Assembly: GCA_003999685.1 (NCBI GenBank)
Contig: CP021220.1
Location: 1,612,001 to 1,676,000 of the forward strand
DNA: 64,000 nt
Origin: Taiwanofungus camphoratus
Taxonomy: Eukaryota > Basidiomycota > Agaricomycetes > Polyporales > Taiwanofungaceae
Direction: 5' to 3'
Part shown: positions 23,463-35,853 of the stretch, piece by piece
Layout: each line of letters begins with the position of its first letter
How positions within the stretch are numbered: position 1 is the first letter of the stretch
Position numbers and translations under genes: made by a program
Notes under the pieces: model-generated
Seen by the model: only the letters and a program-made list of their open reading frames with translations
The model's database searches: none
Told to the model about the DNA's origin: nothing

Positions 23463-25579
23463 TCACGGTTCTAGCCGCTTAGGGTCTCTGGGGAATAGTG
23501 ATGCCCTTCGAATATTGTTGAGCTTAAGGAACAGCATGAGCACGCGCTCGAGGCCAATACCTCCTCCACCGTGCGGCGGGCAACCCATCTTGAACGCATC
23601 GAGGTACGAGTTCATCGACCCGGGGTCGACACCCTTAGTGCGCATCTTCTCTGCAAGAAGCTCCGGATCGTGAATACGTTGCGCGCCAGAGAGAATCTCT
23701 TCTCCACGCATGAAGAAATCGTATGAATTCGAAAGTGTCTGGATGAGGGGATGGTTGTCAGTCATAAGATTGTTGAGAGATAGAATGGATATATACAGGG
23801 TCTTCCGGGTCCGGCATTGTGTAGAAGGGCCGAAGCTCCATAGGGAACTTGTCGATGATGAAATAGTCGGTATCATACTTAGCCCGAACAATTCTACCAA
23901 GCCGCTTCTCATTTTCTGTGCTATATCGGAAGAGTTATTCACGATGATGTGGAAAGCGACAGCGATGACCCACTTGATATCGTCGAGCACTTCCCTCGGT
24001 ACACCGTCCTCCACAAGGAGGTCGACCGCCTCCCTAAAGCTAAGCTTCAGCGTTCCTTCGGGGCCCTCTCTCCACTTAAACTCCTCCGCAGGGAATTGCC
24101 TTCTCACTGTCTCGATCTCGCCGCTGTATTTCTGGCGCAACGAGCGGAACATGTGGAGGAAGAGTCCGTCGAGGAGCTCGAGCACCTCGTGGTAGTGCTC
24201 CTCGATCGCCATCTCCAGATCGAGTCCAGTGAATTCAGTCATGTGCCGATGTGTGTTTGAATCCTCCGCGCGAAACACAGGTCCAATCTCATAAACGCGC
24301 TCGAAGTCGGCTGCGATTGCCATTTGCTTAGCGAGTTGCGGGGATTGGGCAAGGTAGGCGTCACCTGTAGAGAAAAGACATACATGTGATAAACGCGAAA
24401 TGGAAAACAGGTCATATACAGACCTTTAAAGTAGTTGACCTTAAATACCGAGGCCCCCGATTCCGTTGCGGCACCCTGGAGTTTCGGGCTATGAATCTCG
24501 GTAAAACCTTGCGAGTCAAGATAATCACGAAAAAGGTGGCTGATAGCGTGTTGCAACTTGAAGACAGCCTGATTTGTTTGTGTCTGATACCGTAAAAACA
24601 TGAAGTGAATCAGGATATATTTCCTATTGAGACTAACCCGCAAATCCACAACACGGTTGTTCAAACGAGTGTCGAGAAGAACGCGTTTGAACTGTGCATC
24701 TTCACTGTCGACCTCGGTCTCTGGGCGATTGGCATCTTCGACACTGAACGGCAAGACCCCTTCGAGGCCAGAGATGAGATGGATCTGCCAGAGCAAGCTT
24801 CTTTGGTCACAATGTTGTCTCGGAAATGATCGCATACTTACTTGAGAGATGTGAATCTCAATATCACCTACAGTCGCGCTTTTAATGATTTCCGGCGCTT
24901 TCTTTACGGTACCCTCCACAAGTACAATGCTCTCCGTCTGCAGACCCGCTGCCCACTTGGCCATCTGCTTGCTCACCTTCCCAGGGGAGACGGTGAGTAG
25001 CGCCTGCACGGAGTCGGTGCGCTGACGCAGATTGAAGAACACCATTTTGCTGCCCTGCGCTCGGGATGTTTGCACGCGAGAGCGGAGGAGGACAACTTGG
25101 CCGTCCATTGCGGGCGTGAGGGCAGCAATCTGAGCCCGTGGGCGCCGCGGGCGAGATTGGGACTGGTTGAGAGGAGCTTTTCCGTAGTATTCTGTCGCGA
25201 AATCCTGTATAGAGATAGACGGGTAAGACATGTTTGTCAGACGAGTAGAAATGCATAAGCGTCTTTATGTCTTCCAGCCAGATCGAACAATATACATGAA
25301 GAGATCAAATTTACCACATCTGCTGCAGCCTTCTGGACCTCAAGCTCCGCCTGTCTTGCGGCTTTCTCAGCGGCCTTCTTTGCCTTTTCTGCCTCCTTTG
25401 CACGTTTCTTCAGCTCATTTTTTGAGGGTCCTTTGGCAGCGTCGGCGCTCTCTTCTGTTCTTTGTCATGGAAAGCATCAATCATCATTAGGAACATCGAG
25501 CCCGCTTCTCTACAATGGGAGCAAAAAGCGCTCACGAGTTTTCAGTGGGAATCGCCTGCGTAGGTTGCGTGTCGGCCAT
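23463..25579 (-). CDS. DPS1: Cytosolic aspartyl-tRNA synthetase
   Basis: Class IIb synthetase charging tRNA-Asp. Starts [14 protein letters not shown], then a lysine-rich RNA-binding extension ([20 protein letters not shown]) typical of the eukaryotic cytosolic enzyme. The OB-fold anticodon domain contains [18 protein letters not shown]. In the catalytic core, motif 1 lies in [18 protein letters not shown], motif 2 in [20 protein letters not shown] and motif 3 in [16 protein letters not shown]. The SPQLAKQM stretch before motif 2 is also present. About six introns. Ends [10 protein letters not shown]. Divergently paired with the aspartate aminotransferase gene (362 bp between ATGs). Confidence 0.95.
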
Positions 25580-25773
25580 GTCTGAGTACACACTGTAGCG
25601 TATCCGTATGGTCACCTCGCGGTATGTCCTGTTCTTATAGTGGAGAAACCTGCTCTAGCTTTGGTGAAAACGTGAAGGCCAGAATAGAAGCCTGAATAAT
25701 TATTGGATTGGGTCTAGCGCGCAACCTGAGTCAAGGCGAGTCGAGGTTATCGATCTTCTGACCCAGACTCTGG

Positions 25774-25816
25774 TTTAGGGTTAGTATCAACCCTAACCCT
25801 TTGAACTAACCCTAAA
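25774..25816. promoter_or_regulatory. Telobox cluster in a bidirectional promoter
   Basis: TTTAGGGTTAG, then AACCCTAACCC and CTAACCCTAAAA, occur within 43 bp in both orientations. The cluster lies about 195 bp upstream of the synthetase ATG (minus strand) and 125 bp upstream of the aminotransferase ATG (plus strand). TTAGGG is the telomere unit in these fungi, and single units in promoters bind Tbf1-type Myb factors, commonly near translation genes. Binding here is inferred. Confidence 0.5.
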
Positions 25817-25940
25817 ATGAGCGCGGGCGAAGTCGCGCCGCTCCGGCAGTGCCTCCATACTTATTTATTTGATCGAACTGCTGGCAACAGCAAGTCTCAG
25901 GTTCCAGTCGCTTTTCTTGTGTCCTGACTCGATACAAAAA

Positions 25941-27578
25941 ATGCAGGTCATTGCCCGCCCTCTCACTCGCATTGCGCCCAGGCAGATCCGTGTTGTTGCG
26001 GCTTTGTCGACCTGGTCAGCCGTGCCTGCGGGTCCTCCGGATCCTATTCTAGGTATGTATTCATGTACCCATGCGGGGGCATTTGCGATCGCCATCTCGT
26101 CCCGTCCGGGACGTCTCTGAATAGGCTGTGACCTGGTCTATTTATTGAAGTCCAGGACGATCGTTCTCGGTCATATTTATCTCAGCTGGTGACCATATGA
26201 CCATGCCGTGATGCTCACAGAATCACATTCCCACAGGCGTCACTGAAGCGTTCAAGGCGGACAAGGACTCACGCAAAATTAACCTCGGTGTTGGCGCGTA
26301 CCGCGATCAAGACGGCAAGCCGTTTGTGCTGGAGAGCGTCAGATCCGCTGAAGAGCTCCTCACTAGCGCGAAGCCGGATAAGGAGTACCTCCCCATCACC
26401 GGTCTGCCTGAGTTTACTAAGTCCGCGGCCAAGCTTGCGTATGGGGAGGACAGTGAGCCTTTGAACAAGAGTGCGGTGAGTGGCATCGACATCGTTCTTA
26501 CTTTGGGCCAGACTGAGTTGATTGCTGTATGTGTTTAGATTGCGGTCGTACAATCGATTTCCGGAACGGGGGCGTTGCGGATTGGCGGTGCCTTTTTCCA
26601 TCGATTCTACCCGCATGCCAAGGAGATCTACATACCTACGCCGTCATGGGGCAACCACACTGCTGTCTTTCGTGACTCCGGTCTGGTAGTAAAACAATAC
26701 AGGTACTTTGACAAAAAAACAGTGGGTCTGGACTTCGAAGGTATGAAGGAGGATTTGAAGGTATGTTTGCAGCACAAAGGGTGCATGATTCAAGATCACT
26801 CAACACTGCATGTCCAGAATATCCCTTCCCAATCGATTATCCTCCTACATGCCTGTGCTCACAATCCGACTGGTGTCGATCCAACACCCGAGCAATGGAC
26901 TGAGCTCTCAGACATCGTCAAGGAAAAGGGTCACTTTCCCTTCTTTGATATGGCCTACCAAGGTTTCGCGTCGGGCTCGACTACGCGTGACGCGTTCGCG
27001 GTGCGGCACTTTGTGAGTGCGGGTCACCAGGTAGCGCTAGCGCAGTCATTTGCGAAGAACATGGGTTTGTACGGCGAGCGTGTTGGCGCGTTCTCCCTCA
27101 CCACCGCAGACCCGGCCGAGCGTGCGCGTGTCGAGAGTCAGCTCAAGATCGTGATCCGTCCGATGTATTCAAACCCGCCGTTGCATGGTGCACGCATCGC
27201 AAGCACGATCTTGACAACAAAGCCACTGTATGAAAAGTGGGAGGGGGAGGTGAAGGGCATGGCTGATAGAATTATTAGCATGCGTACCCGCCTGTATGAT
27301 AACCTCGTCTCACTAGGAACTCCGGGAGAGTGGAGCCACATTAAGAGCCAGATTGGCATGTTCAGGCAAGTAACAGCTCCGGTGGTCTGGTGCTGACATT
27401 GATGTTGATGATTTTCGACAGTTTCACGGGATTGACTCAGCCGCAGACGCAGGCGCTTGCGGAAAAGGCACACATCTACATGACTTCGGATGGACGTATC
27501 TCAATGGCAGGCCTCAACGGGCATAATATTGGCTACTTTTCGGAGATGGTCAGCAAGGCTGTCAAAGGCACGCTCTGA
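25941..27578 (+). CDS. Mitochondrial aspartate aminotransferase
   Basis: PLP-dependent class I transaminase exchanging amino groups between aspartate/oxaloacetate and glutamate/2-oxoglutarate, part of the malate-aspartate shuttle. The N-terminus [19 protein letters not shown] is Arg-rich and lacks acids, as expected of a mitochondrial presequence. The mature domain contains [49 protein letters not shown], the substrate-pocket [12 protein letters not shown] and the PLP-lysine motif [15 protein letters not shown]. The C-terminal [14 protein letters not shown] closes the fold. About five introns. All catalytic residues visible are intact. Confidence 0.95.
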
Positions 27579-28059
27579 GCAAATCGGCTCCTCTTTGCTG
27601 TGGCCCTTAGCGCTGCATGGATGGGCTGTTTGAGTAGATGAGATTGTCATCTGTCGTATTCTGGTCTAATGGATATCCACCTGGATGGCTTGGATTTGTG
27701 CGCGTGTCAATGACAGTCATGAGCTCAACGCCGGAGAGCGGGAGGTTGCACGGTATGTGGGACATGGCCTTGTTGAAGATTAGGCCGTCTCGACTGTTTT
27801 GCATCGATGTTTTCCCTGAACTCACCCAGATTGATGCATTCGTTCCATTCCATAGTTCGCGTGTCTGGAATCTGCAGGCTGTGTACATTCCAGGTGCGGT
27901 GCCTCACTAGCAGAATTAGGATTGCCGCTGTCCCAAAATGGAAGGTGTCATTCTTGGCCCCGAGTAGCTAAACGGGCACACGCTCTTTATGGCGGTGGAC
28001 CTTTCGCGGCGGTAGTCTCGCTCTTTGACTCTTTCCCCGCTCAACCGCCGCGTACGACA
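27579..28059. other. Intergenic stretch, no supported gene
   Basis: About 480 bp between two plus-strand genes. Two opposite short frames overlap here and neither has recognisable content. The stretch likely holds the aminotransferase 3' UTR and the promoter of the next gene. Confidence 0.55.
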
Positions 28060-31000
28060 ATGTCGGCGTCCCACCCCCGGCGTCGCAAACCGTCGATGCC
28101 GTTCTTTCCTGGCGCATGGCCCAACAACATCGGCCAAGACGATGCAGACGGTCCTCAAGACAGCTACTTAGAGCCTGAAAATTCCGAAATGATGCCTTCT
28201 GGACATGCTTCGAGCCACCGGTGGACATTTCCGACGACTCTCGAGCAACATCAGTTCGAGGATGTTCCTCGTTTCGAAGATGTTGCACGACTGGGAAGCG
28301 CACCCCAAGTCTCCGTGCCTCCGAGTCCGACTTCACCAGCAAACTTCGAATCCAGCGCTGCCCTGCTGAGAGCGAGTTTCTCACAAGAGTCAAACCTGAC
28401 TGACGCTACCGTAAGCCTAGTATGTTTGCTGACTGGCCGCATACATTTACCTTATTTCCCGCTTCCAAAGGACTCGGAGTATGTCACCACACCCGAATCT
28501 CTCCACCCTGCATCCTGGCTCCCAATGTCTTCAGATTCTGCACACATCCACAAGAACGAGTCGTCTCTTCATCACGATCACCTTCCTCAACTCCAAGATA
28601 GTCTTTCTCCTAGTTCAATCAGACCTCATGATATCATAGAACAGATGAATGCCAATACCCTGCCATCTGATACCCAACGTGTCCGTCGTACCTCGTCCAC
28701 CTATCTTGATCCGCCTCTGCTGAACTTCGTCTCCAATTTTCCGCCTCTCTCGCTTTCTGCACTCTCTCTTGAGTTTATAACTTCTTCAGAATCTCCACAT
28801 TCGGACAATCCGGCAGTTTCTTCCATTCCCCCTCGCGATCCAGGCGATGCGTCTCACTCCTCAACTATTCCCGCACCGGGAGAAATCGCGGCAAGTTTCG
28901 ATCCTGTCTCAGATTCGAATGATGCGTGTAGTGCCAACGGACCGAGTACCTCCTCGTCGTCTGCTTGCTCATCGTACTCTCTCAATACGGACTCGCCAGT
29001 TCTTCCCTTAGAAGGGTCTCCTGGTCCAAGTCCAGCCGAGCAGGATAATTACTCCCTGCAGCCGGCCTCCCCCACTGCTGCAGACCTTGATGCCTTCGCC
29101 CAAGCAGCCCAAGCAGCCGCCTTCGACTCGCGATCGTCCCTGTCCCTGCCCACGTCCTTTCGCTCTGCCTCTGAGTTGAGGGCTGCCGCACCTACTTCCG
29201 TGCTCACACCTACGAGTGAATCTGCCATCACAAACCTTGCGCCGGTGATCGGCGCCTGCTCGAGCATCAACAGGCATGAGGCCGAATGCAGTTACAAAGA
29301 CCGTTGCGACTGCGGGTTCGAGGACACGTATGATAGTGAGAAACAAGAGGATAAGGAACAGGCGCGCAGGCGCACTGCACTTTTGCCCAATACGTTAGAC
29401 GTATCTAAGAGATCGACCCCTCTGCGCAGGCGCACAAGTAGCAGTCGCGTCGACGTTGGACATGGTCCTGGTTCAAGCTCTGGCATCGGCACAGGGAAAG
29501 AAAGGCCGGTGAAATTGCTAGTCCTTAGGAAGATGAGGAAGCTTGGAGGGAGGATCATAAATCTGTTCACCAGCAAGGTGGGAAGGGCGGCAGTCACGGG
29601 TGCAGCTCGAGGTGAAAGCGCATTCGAAACTACAACAACAGCGGTAAATGCTGTCGAGTTTCAGTCAGTAAGTGTACCTTTCCATTCTGGGCATTACAAC
29701 TTGATGATCCGCCTCGTCTTTATTTCAGGAGCACCCTATCCCGGCTCCCTCTACTCCTCGTAATGCACGTGGTCCACGATTGTCGCTCCATTTCCCGACT
29801 ACCTCCTCTCCAAGTACTCCACCGCCGAAAGCAGCCCGCCCCGAGTCCTTCCTTCCTAAAATGGAGGGCGAGAGCGCCTCCCGTCCCCTGCTTTCTCTCC
29901 CCTTTGCTCACATCCGTGCTAGAGGCCCAATAGAACCTCCTGTGCAGAGTCACCACGACAAAGGGAAAGGCAAAGATACCCAGTTCGAGAGTCAACCTCA
30001 CAATAGTATTGTTAGGATACCCACGCAGACTGCACCACCTACCAAGATACAGGTATCTGAGGTGAGCGACACGGAGGCCAAGAAGGCACGACGTTTCTCG
30101 CTGTCCTCGGCCCTATCTAAGCAGCGGCTGGAGGCGGTTCGCACAGCGGTTGTGCCACACCCTCCCCTCCCATCTTTTCCACGTTCTGCCACGCCCCAGT
30201 CAGAAATGCGAGAAGAAATGATAGAGAAAACTAATGAAAGATTGGTCAGACCGTCAAGCATGATTGTGGGGACTGCTTCAAAGCAGGGCTGGGTCGAGGT
30301 GTCTGGGGCTCGCTTTAAGCTTCATCAACCTCGGGAAAGCAGAAGTGCTATAACTGGAGGCCCCAGTGCTGACGTTGACGAGGCGGTGCCTAGACCATCT
30401 AGCTCAATCTTACCGAGAAGTGCACCGCGGACTCCATCTCCATCTGCGAGCCCTAAGCACGTACCAAGACATCGCCATAGTGTCCCTGTGCCCCCACGTC
30501 TAGACGGCACATTGAGTCAAACCCCTACGCGGGAAGACAAGAGGTTCCGTCGATTCTCACTTTCCTCTGCGATTTCCAAGCGAGCCATGCGTGCTCGAAG
30601 CATGATTGTCTCTGTCGGAGGACGTGGCGATGACTGCGAGCGCACAGACAGTACAGCACCTGCAACCCCACCGCGGAATCGACGCACGCGTGGCAGTACA
30701 TTCAGCACCATCATGGATGGTGGAATACGCTTCGACATGCTCACACCCGGATTCGGTTTCTCGATGCCGTCGCCCCCGCGAGCGTCGTTATCGGAGTCGA
30801 CACACATTCTGGCTCGCGACTTCGTCCGCGATCGTGGACAGAGGTTGGAGGATCATTTAGACGTTGAATCGGAGCTGGACAGCATGAGCTTTGCTCACTC
30901 AACACTTAGGAACACGAGTTATAGCACCATCTTTGATATGGACTCCTCAGTTGGTTCACAAGCTCAAGGTCTGTCTCAGGTCAATCACGCAAGATTAAGC

Positions 31001-31222
31001 ACCGCTGGGGGTACGCTTGGCGGTGCGTTCGAGGTTGACTCGGGAACACCGCTGACGAAGAGGCTGCAATTGAGCCCGACGGCCAGCTTGGGGCTCGGGG
31101 CATCTTTGAGTGGTGAAGAGGAGGATGAACAGGACGCGGCAGAGAGGGAGGAGGAAAGAGGGTTTATGCGCGCATTGGGATTGGAGTTCGATGAAATTGC
31201 GCGGAGGGCCAGGCACGAATGA
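28060..31222 (+). CDS. Long intrinsically disordered Ser/Pro-rich protein
   Basis: Unrecognised. Three exons (28060-28410, about 28471-29669, about 29730-31222) encode about 1,010 residues, starting MSASHPRRRKPSMPFFPGAW. No globular domain is visible; Ser, Pro, Thr and Asp dominate. A basic patch (VKLLVLRKMRKLGGRIINLF) sits before the second intron. Two copies of a short motif occur in the C-terminal half: ARRFSLSSALSKQRLEAVR and FRRFSLSSAISKRAMRAR. Each contains an RRxS site suited to PKA-type kinases and possible 14-3-3 docking. The protein ends in an acidic helix (GEEEDEQDAAEREEERGFMR) and RRARHE. The first intron is 60 bp and keeps the frame open, so it can be missed. A signalling or cytoskeletal scaffold is a guess. 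Confidence 0.7.
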
Positions 31223-32253
31223 CTATGAGGTGGACGTTATTGGACATCGAAGAGCTATGGAACTATCCCATTCTATTCGTATAGTAAGCCTTCGCAGACT
31301 CGGGGATCGGGCTCATTGTTCCCCGCGCATCGTTGTAGCAGCGATAAGTGGGTACGCTAGTCTTCGGCAACTATAATGAACTAGACAGCGCTAATCAGTC
31401 TTGTACGCAATCGTTTATTGTCAGGTGGTGTTCTAGACTTGTGATGAGATGCGCAGTAAGTCGGAATGTAAAGATGGGTGGATCAGAGGAAATGAATACG
31501 GTCTCCAGTGCTTGGGTCAGATGGCCGGGGCAGAAGGGCGCGATCACGTGCAGAAACCCAACCTCGCGACGGATTCACCGTCATCCATCGAACTTGATTG
31601 AATGCATCGCCTGTCCCAGCCTATGTGACAATGGGCATGTGTTGCATCAATCATGGTGCGAGCCAGACCTAGAAGCACCAGAAATACGGCCTTCGCGGCG
31701 CCCGAGCCAATGTAACATGCCAACTCCAGTATCTGTGTACCGGATGGCCAGCAAATCAGAGAAGCAATGGACTTCTCGTCGGTTAGTGTTCCTTGCATTC
31801 GACGACTCTGAATTTGTAGACTCGCCAATGACAATGATTATTCAAATCCTGACATGGCAAGTCGGCAATCCTCGCTACCTAGCACACCTTTTCAAGCCCC
31901 TCTCCGGTCAAGGAAGGATATCGCCGCTATTGCGATATTATTTGCGGCCTTTTTTTGTACAGCATCAGTCAACTCAGGGCCATCTTTCATATGTGACCAT
32001 GCCGGATGTCTCGCGTTCCCGTCTCTTGTTTATCGCGCAGAAGCCACCAGCAAAAAAAGCACAGCTGGACCAAAGTAGATAAACCTCCTCAATGGTTATC
32101 AAAGTAATGACTTCATCGGAAGGAGCTTAGCAAGCCTGAACGGTGCGATGAGGCAATGGCTACGCATGCATTTTATAGGGTGCGAACAGCGAAGCAACTG
32201 CCAGTGTGTCCGAGAAGCGCTTTGCAAGGCACGAGCCAGAGTGGGTTGCGGAG
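31223..32253. other. Intergenic stretch with an unconvincing long frame
   Basis: About 1 kb. A plus-strand frame of 244 codons (31348-32082) is open, but its composition is unlike a fungal protein: Cys/Trp/Met are scattered, and no domain or flanking splice logic is seen. A minus-strand frame over 31544-31834 contains a hydrophobic stretch (AAKAVFLVLLGLA). Neither is convincing. Confidence 0.4.
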
Positions 32254-32379
32254 CATCAGGAAAAATGCAGGCAACTACGTAGCTGGATTTGCTACATCCC
32301 CAATCTATAGCACTATATAGTGCTACAGATTTGGTTGTAGTTGCCGTAGCATCAGGAGCTACCCTGATTTTTCCTGATG
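32254..32379. repeat. 126-bp symmetrical hairpin (MITE-like) upstream of the methyltransferase
   Basis: The segment begins CATCAGGAAAAAT and ends ATTTTTCCTGATG. Its two halves are imperfect reverse complements, about 70 percent identical with small gaps. The centre of symmetry falls exactly on an 18-bp perfect palindrome, TAGCACTATATAGTGCTA (32308-32325). It lies 142 bp before the methyltransferase ATG, so it may be part of the transcript leader or promoter. No clear target duplication. Confidence 0.65.
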
Positions 32380-32521
32380 AGGCTCATCCTGCTCCCATCG
32401 CTCCATCACCCAGAAGGTGACTGTCATACCGGAGTCGTATTTTTGACGCCCTCCGTACTATAAAGTTGCAGTCCAATCAAATGGACCGCTACGAACGGAG
32501 GTTCGATAAGGGAACATTGGC

Positions 32522-34176
32522 ATGTCTGTCACGGACAAAACTCAGAAACTACGCTCTCTAATCCGCTTACTCGTCGATGCATCGGAGGTGGTCATCAAAG
32601 AATGGGAAGCCGAAGAACAGGCGGAGTCTGCACAGATCGACCCGACTCTCCCTTCTCTTCCCTCTACAGATCTGTTCAATGCTCGTAGGACTGTGCTGGG
32701 TGCCTGCGGCATGTGTATGGACCTCGTCCAAGAACCTCAAAGTCGCTTAATGGAGTTAGCTAACCAGTTCTATTCATCGCGAGCGCTGCACATCGCAGCG
32801 GAAGCCCGGATCGCAGAAGTCCTGGCCAATGCGGATCCGAACAAAGGCATGTCCATTGAAGAGATCAATGGACGTGTCGGTGTTGAACAAGCAAAGTTGG
32901 GTAAGCATAACAGATATATTGTAACAGTATGCGCAAATTGACAACATTGTAGCACGAGTGCTGCGCTGTCTTTGTTCTGTTCACATTTTTACGGAGGTTC
33001 AGAAGAATCACTTTGCAAACAGTCCCACCAGTCGGCAACTGGTCGGCAATGAGCCGTTACGTTGCTGGCTGTTAATCCAGTACGGGACTCCTTTATGCTC
33101 ACCGAAATCGCTAGAATTTGACTATCCAATAACAGTTGCAGGCAAAATTACGATGGTTCGACCAAACTGCCTACAGTTCTGTTAGATCCTATCAAGACTC
33201 GCTCATATTCCTCGCGCGAGACTGCCTTTAATGAGGCCAGAGGGAACAGCCTTACACAGTGGGAATTGTTTGAACAAAGAGTTCAGCAACCTGATGGGAC
33301 AGTGAAGCCAAACCCTAACGGCGAGATCTTCGGCCTTGCGATGGTCGGTGGCGGGCGCATGGATGAACCTGCTCTCTATGCCGGTTTGTCATGTATCTCT
33401 AATCGCCCATGCACAGCAGTCTTATTCGTGAAAACCCCGTAGATTATCCGTGGGAAGCTCTAGGATCTGCCACCTTCGTTGACGTTGGTGGAGGAGTCGG
33501 TGAATTTTCCTTTTTCCTATTTGACATCTCTATTTCATTCAACAACTGATACGCCTCGCAGGTGGCATGAGTATGGGCCTTGCACGAAGGTTTCCAAAAT
33601 TACGCTTCGTTGTGCAAGATCTTCAGTCGATGATTGGTCAGGCTGAAACTGTCTGGCGGCACGAATTACCCGAAGCTCTTGAGACCCACCGTACTGAGCT
33701 CAAAGTCCATGACATATTCACACCACAGCCAGTCAAGGGGGCCGATGTGTACTGGTTGCGGCTCATTCTGTTTGTCACAATCTCCTATTCGAGCTTATCG
33801 ATCTGTTCATCTTTTCTCTCACCTCCACGGGTATAGGCACGACTGGGCAGATGACGAATGTGCTATCATACTCTCCAACATCCGTGATGCAATGGGACCA
33901 AACTCCCGTATCCTGATCGCAGATCAGGTAGTGCATCCCACGGTTGGTTCTTCCTTCCTGCGGCCAGCCCCTGCACCGCTCCCAGCAAACTATGGCTGGG
34001 CCCACAAGTTTGCGCACCAAAGCGACCTCAACATGTTGACAATGCATAACGGGCAGGAGCGGACCCCTGACAACTTCGATGCGCTGGCAAAGCGCGTGAG
34101 TTTACAGCTGGTAAAGGTATGGGAATGTCGCGGCTTCACTCAGATTATAGAAATGAGGAGGAATGACCTGGTCTAG
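32522..34176 (+). CDS. SAM-dependent O-methyltransferase (COMT/OmtB-like)
   Basis: Class I methyltransferase of the plant-COMT/fungal sterigmatocystin O-methyltransferase family, acting on phenolic or polyketide hydroxyls. The N-terminal dimerisation helices start MSVTDKTQKLRSLIRLLVDA and include LANQFYSSRALHIAAEARIA. A winged-helix segment follows (MSIEEINGRVGVEQAKLARVLR). The catalytic domain has the SAM motif I TFVDVGGGVGGMSMGLARRF and the downstream HDWADDECAIILSNIRDAMG with the usual catalytic-region His. The tail is KVWECRGFTQIIEMRRNDLV. Five or so introns. No polyketide synthase or other backbone enzyme is nearby, so the substrate is open. Confidence 0.88.
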
Positions 34177-34573
34177 GAGTATGAATTCCTGAGACAGCTC
34201 GATCGGCCGTATGTATATGTACTGCATATTTTTGTTTGTGTTTTGTACAGCTGCGAATCGATTCAACTCGATCAAATCCACAAATTGAAAGACATGGTTA
34301 TTGTGTGCCAATGCCTAAGACTCTTGACGCGGTGAATTCCGGTCAGCACTGAAGATAAAGTTCATGGAAATTACTTGGCTCTTTCATATGATATTATTTT
34401 CTGCGAGCGCGAGTTTCGAGAAATCAAGATCGGATTTTGAATCTTGAATCTCTACCACCACAAAAATGTGATAGCAATTCGGGGATATGGTCCAGCGCGT
34501 AACTGGGCCCCAATTTGGTGCAAGAGGACTCGGGATCAACAATGGCCCTGCACCGAAGCCAAAATCACCGCAT
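34177..34573. other. Convergent 3' spacer, no gene
   Basis: About 400 bp between the methyltransferase stop and the Elp5 stop. AT-rich, no supported frame; it holds the 3' ends of both convergent transcripts. Confidence 0.6.
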
Positions 34574-35853
34574 TCAAATATTCAAGTCTTCGTCCGGATC
34601 ATCGTCATCTATGTCGTCTGCTGAATCCGGATCGTAGAGTATTACAGACTGCAGAGGCTTATCTCCTGCCTGTTCCGCCGCTGTTCCTGAGTGACATGCA
34701 AAGAATAGTCATGACAGGAAAAGATCAGCTCTTAGGGAAGACCTACCTTTACGGACGTATGGCAAAGGCACTTGTGCACGCGACTGTTGCTGTTCAGGGG
34801 TGAGATTAAGATTGAAGGATAAATTTTGCGTGGGATCAGCATCGCTCTAGCGTAGGCAAAACGAGGTATGAATAAAGTGGACACAAATCGGACAACCTAG
34901 CATACCTCTTCAACTTTGTTTTGTGTCCACAGACCTCTCAGGCTCTCAACACTGCTCAATTCACATGGTCCTTCCATCACTGACCAGCCTTCCAAAACCC
35001 GTTCGACTCCTCGCCTTCTCCCTGAACTATCGGCGCCTCGAACGAGTAATTCAACGACAAAATCCCTATCGCCGCAGCCATCACCGCCAGGGCCCCAGAT
35101 CAGCTTCTCTGACTCATAATGGCGCTCGGAAATAGGAAGGAAGACACCCCAGAATTTCTCAGCCGAAGATAATGGAGGCGGAGGTGTAAGATAAGCTGTG
35201 GCAAGGTGAGTGAGCAGGACCGAACAGTGAGCCGTCGCATGAAAGAGCGTAGGAGAAAATCTAGTTTGCGTAAGGACTGGAATGAGAGGAGACGGTGCAA
35301 GGTCATGTAGAACGAGGCGGGATGGACCTGCGCTGTTTTAACACACCACACACGACGACCGTCCAGAATGGGACTCACTGCTCCGGGCGCGTATTGAAGA
35401 AAAAAGTTCAGCAAGAAACCTCTGCGTCTCCGCAGACGAACCTAAGTCATACAAGAGCGTGTCGACAGAATCAAGGACCACAGTCAAGGATCCTGACGGC
35501 GCTGTCCACACATTCTATCAGCTCACAGATCTTGTAGTAATTAGAACGCACTCACCGGAATGTATTATCTGCAAGATCTTACTTCTCGGGTCAAAGTAGC
35601 CATCGTCGTAATCGGGAACATTCCCTGTCCAGTCGAACACTTGCGTATTCGCAGAATTCAAATGCGATTGATCAACTAGGTCTGAAGGCGGATACAGGAA
35701 ACAGAACAATATTGTGGAACCCTGCGTATCATTGTTGACCTGGCTAATCAGATGACGGATTATGGGTAGACATGACTGTGTAGTTGACTGTAAAAGCAGG
35801 AAGGGTTGACTTCGAGAAGCGTTTGAGAGTGTGGACGCAAGAAGAGGCGGCAT
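34574..35853 (-). CDS. ELP5: Elongator complex subunit Elp5
   Basis: RecA-fold-like subunit of the Elp4-5-6 hexamer, which works with Elp1-3 in tRNA wobble-uridine modification. Starts MPPLLASTLSNASRSQPFLL. Exon 1 has LLLQSTTQSCLPIIRHLISQ and ILFCFLYPPSDLVDQ, then TQVFDWTGNVPDYDDGYFDP. After splicing follow LTVVLDSVDTLLYDLGSSAE and SPSRLVLHDLAPSPLIPVLT. Further on come AYLTPPPPLSSAEKFWGVFL, LLVRGADSSGRRRGVERVLE and NLSFNLNLTPEQQQSRAQ. The acidic tail is SADDIDDDDPDEDLNI. About four introns. The order and tail match basidiomycete Elp5. Divergent from the hydrolase gene, with 98 bp between the two ATGs. Confidence 0.85.

Noticed and set aside
25774-25816. Proximity to a chromosome end
   Set aside because: Only a few TTAGGG units, in both orientations, inside a promoter between housekeeping genes; not a telomere array.
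31348-32082. 244-codon plus-strand frame
   Set aside because: No domain, odd residue composition, no splice logic; treated as chance or relic. Expression data would be needed to revive it.
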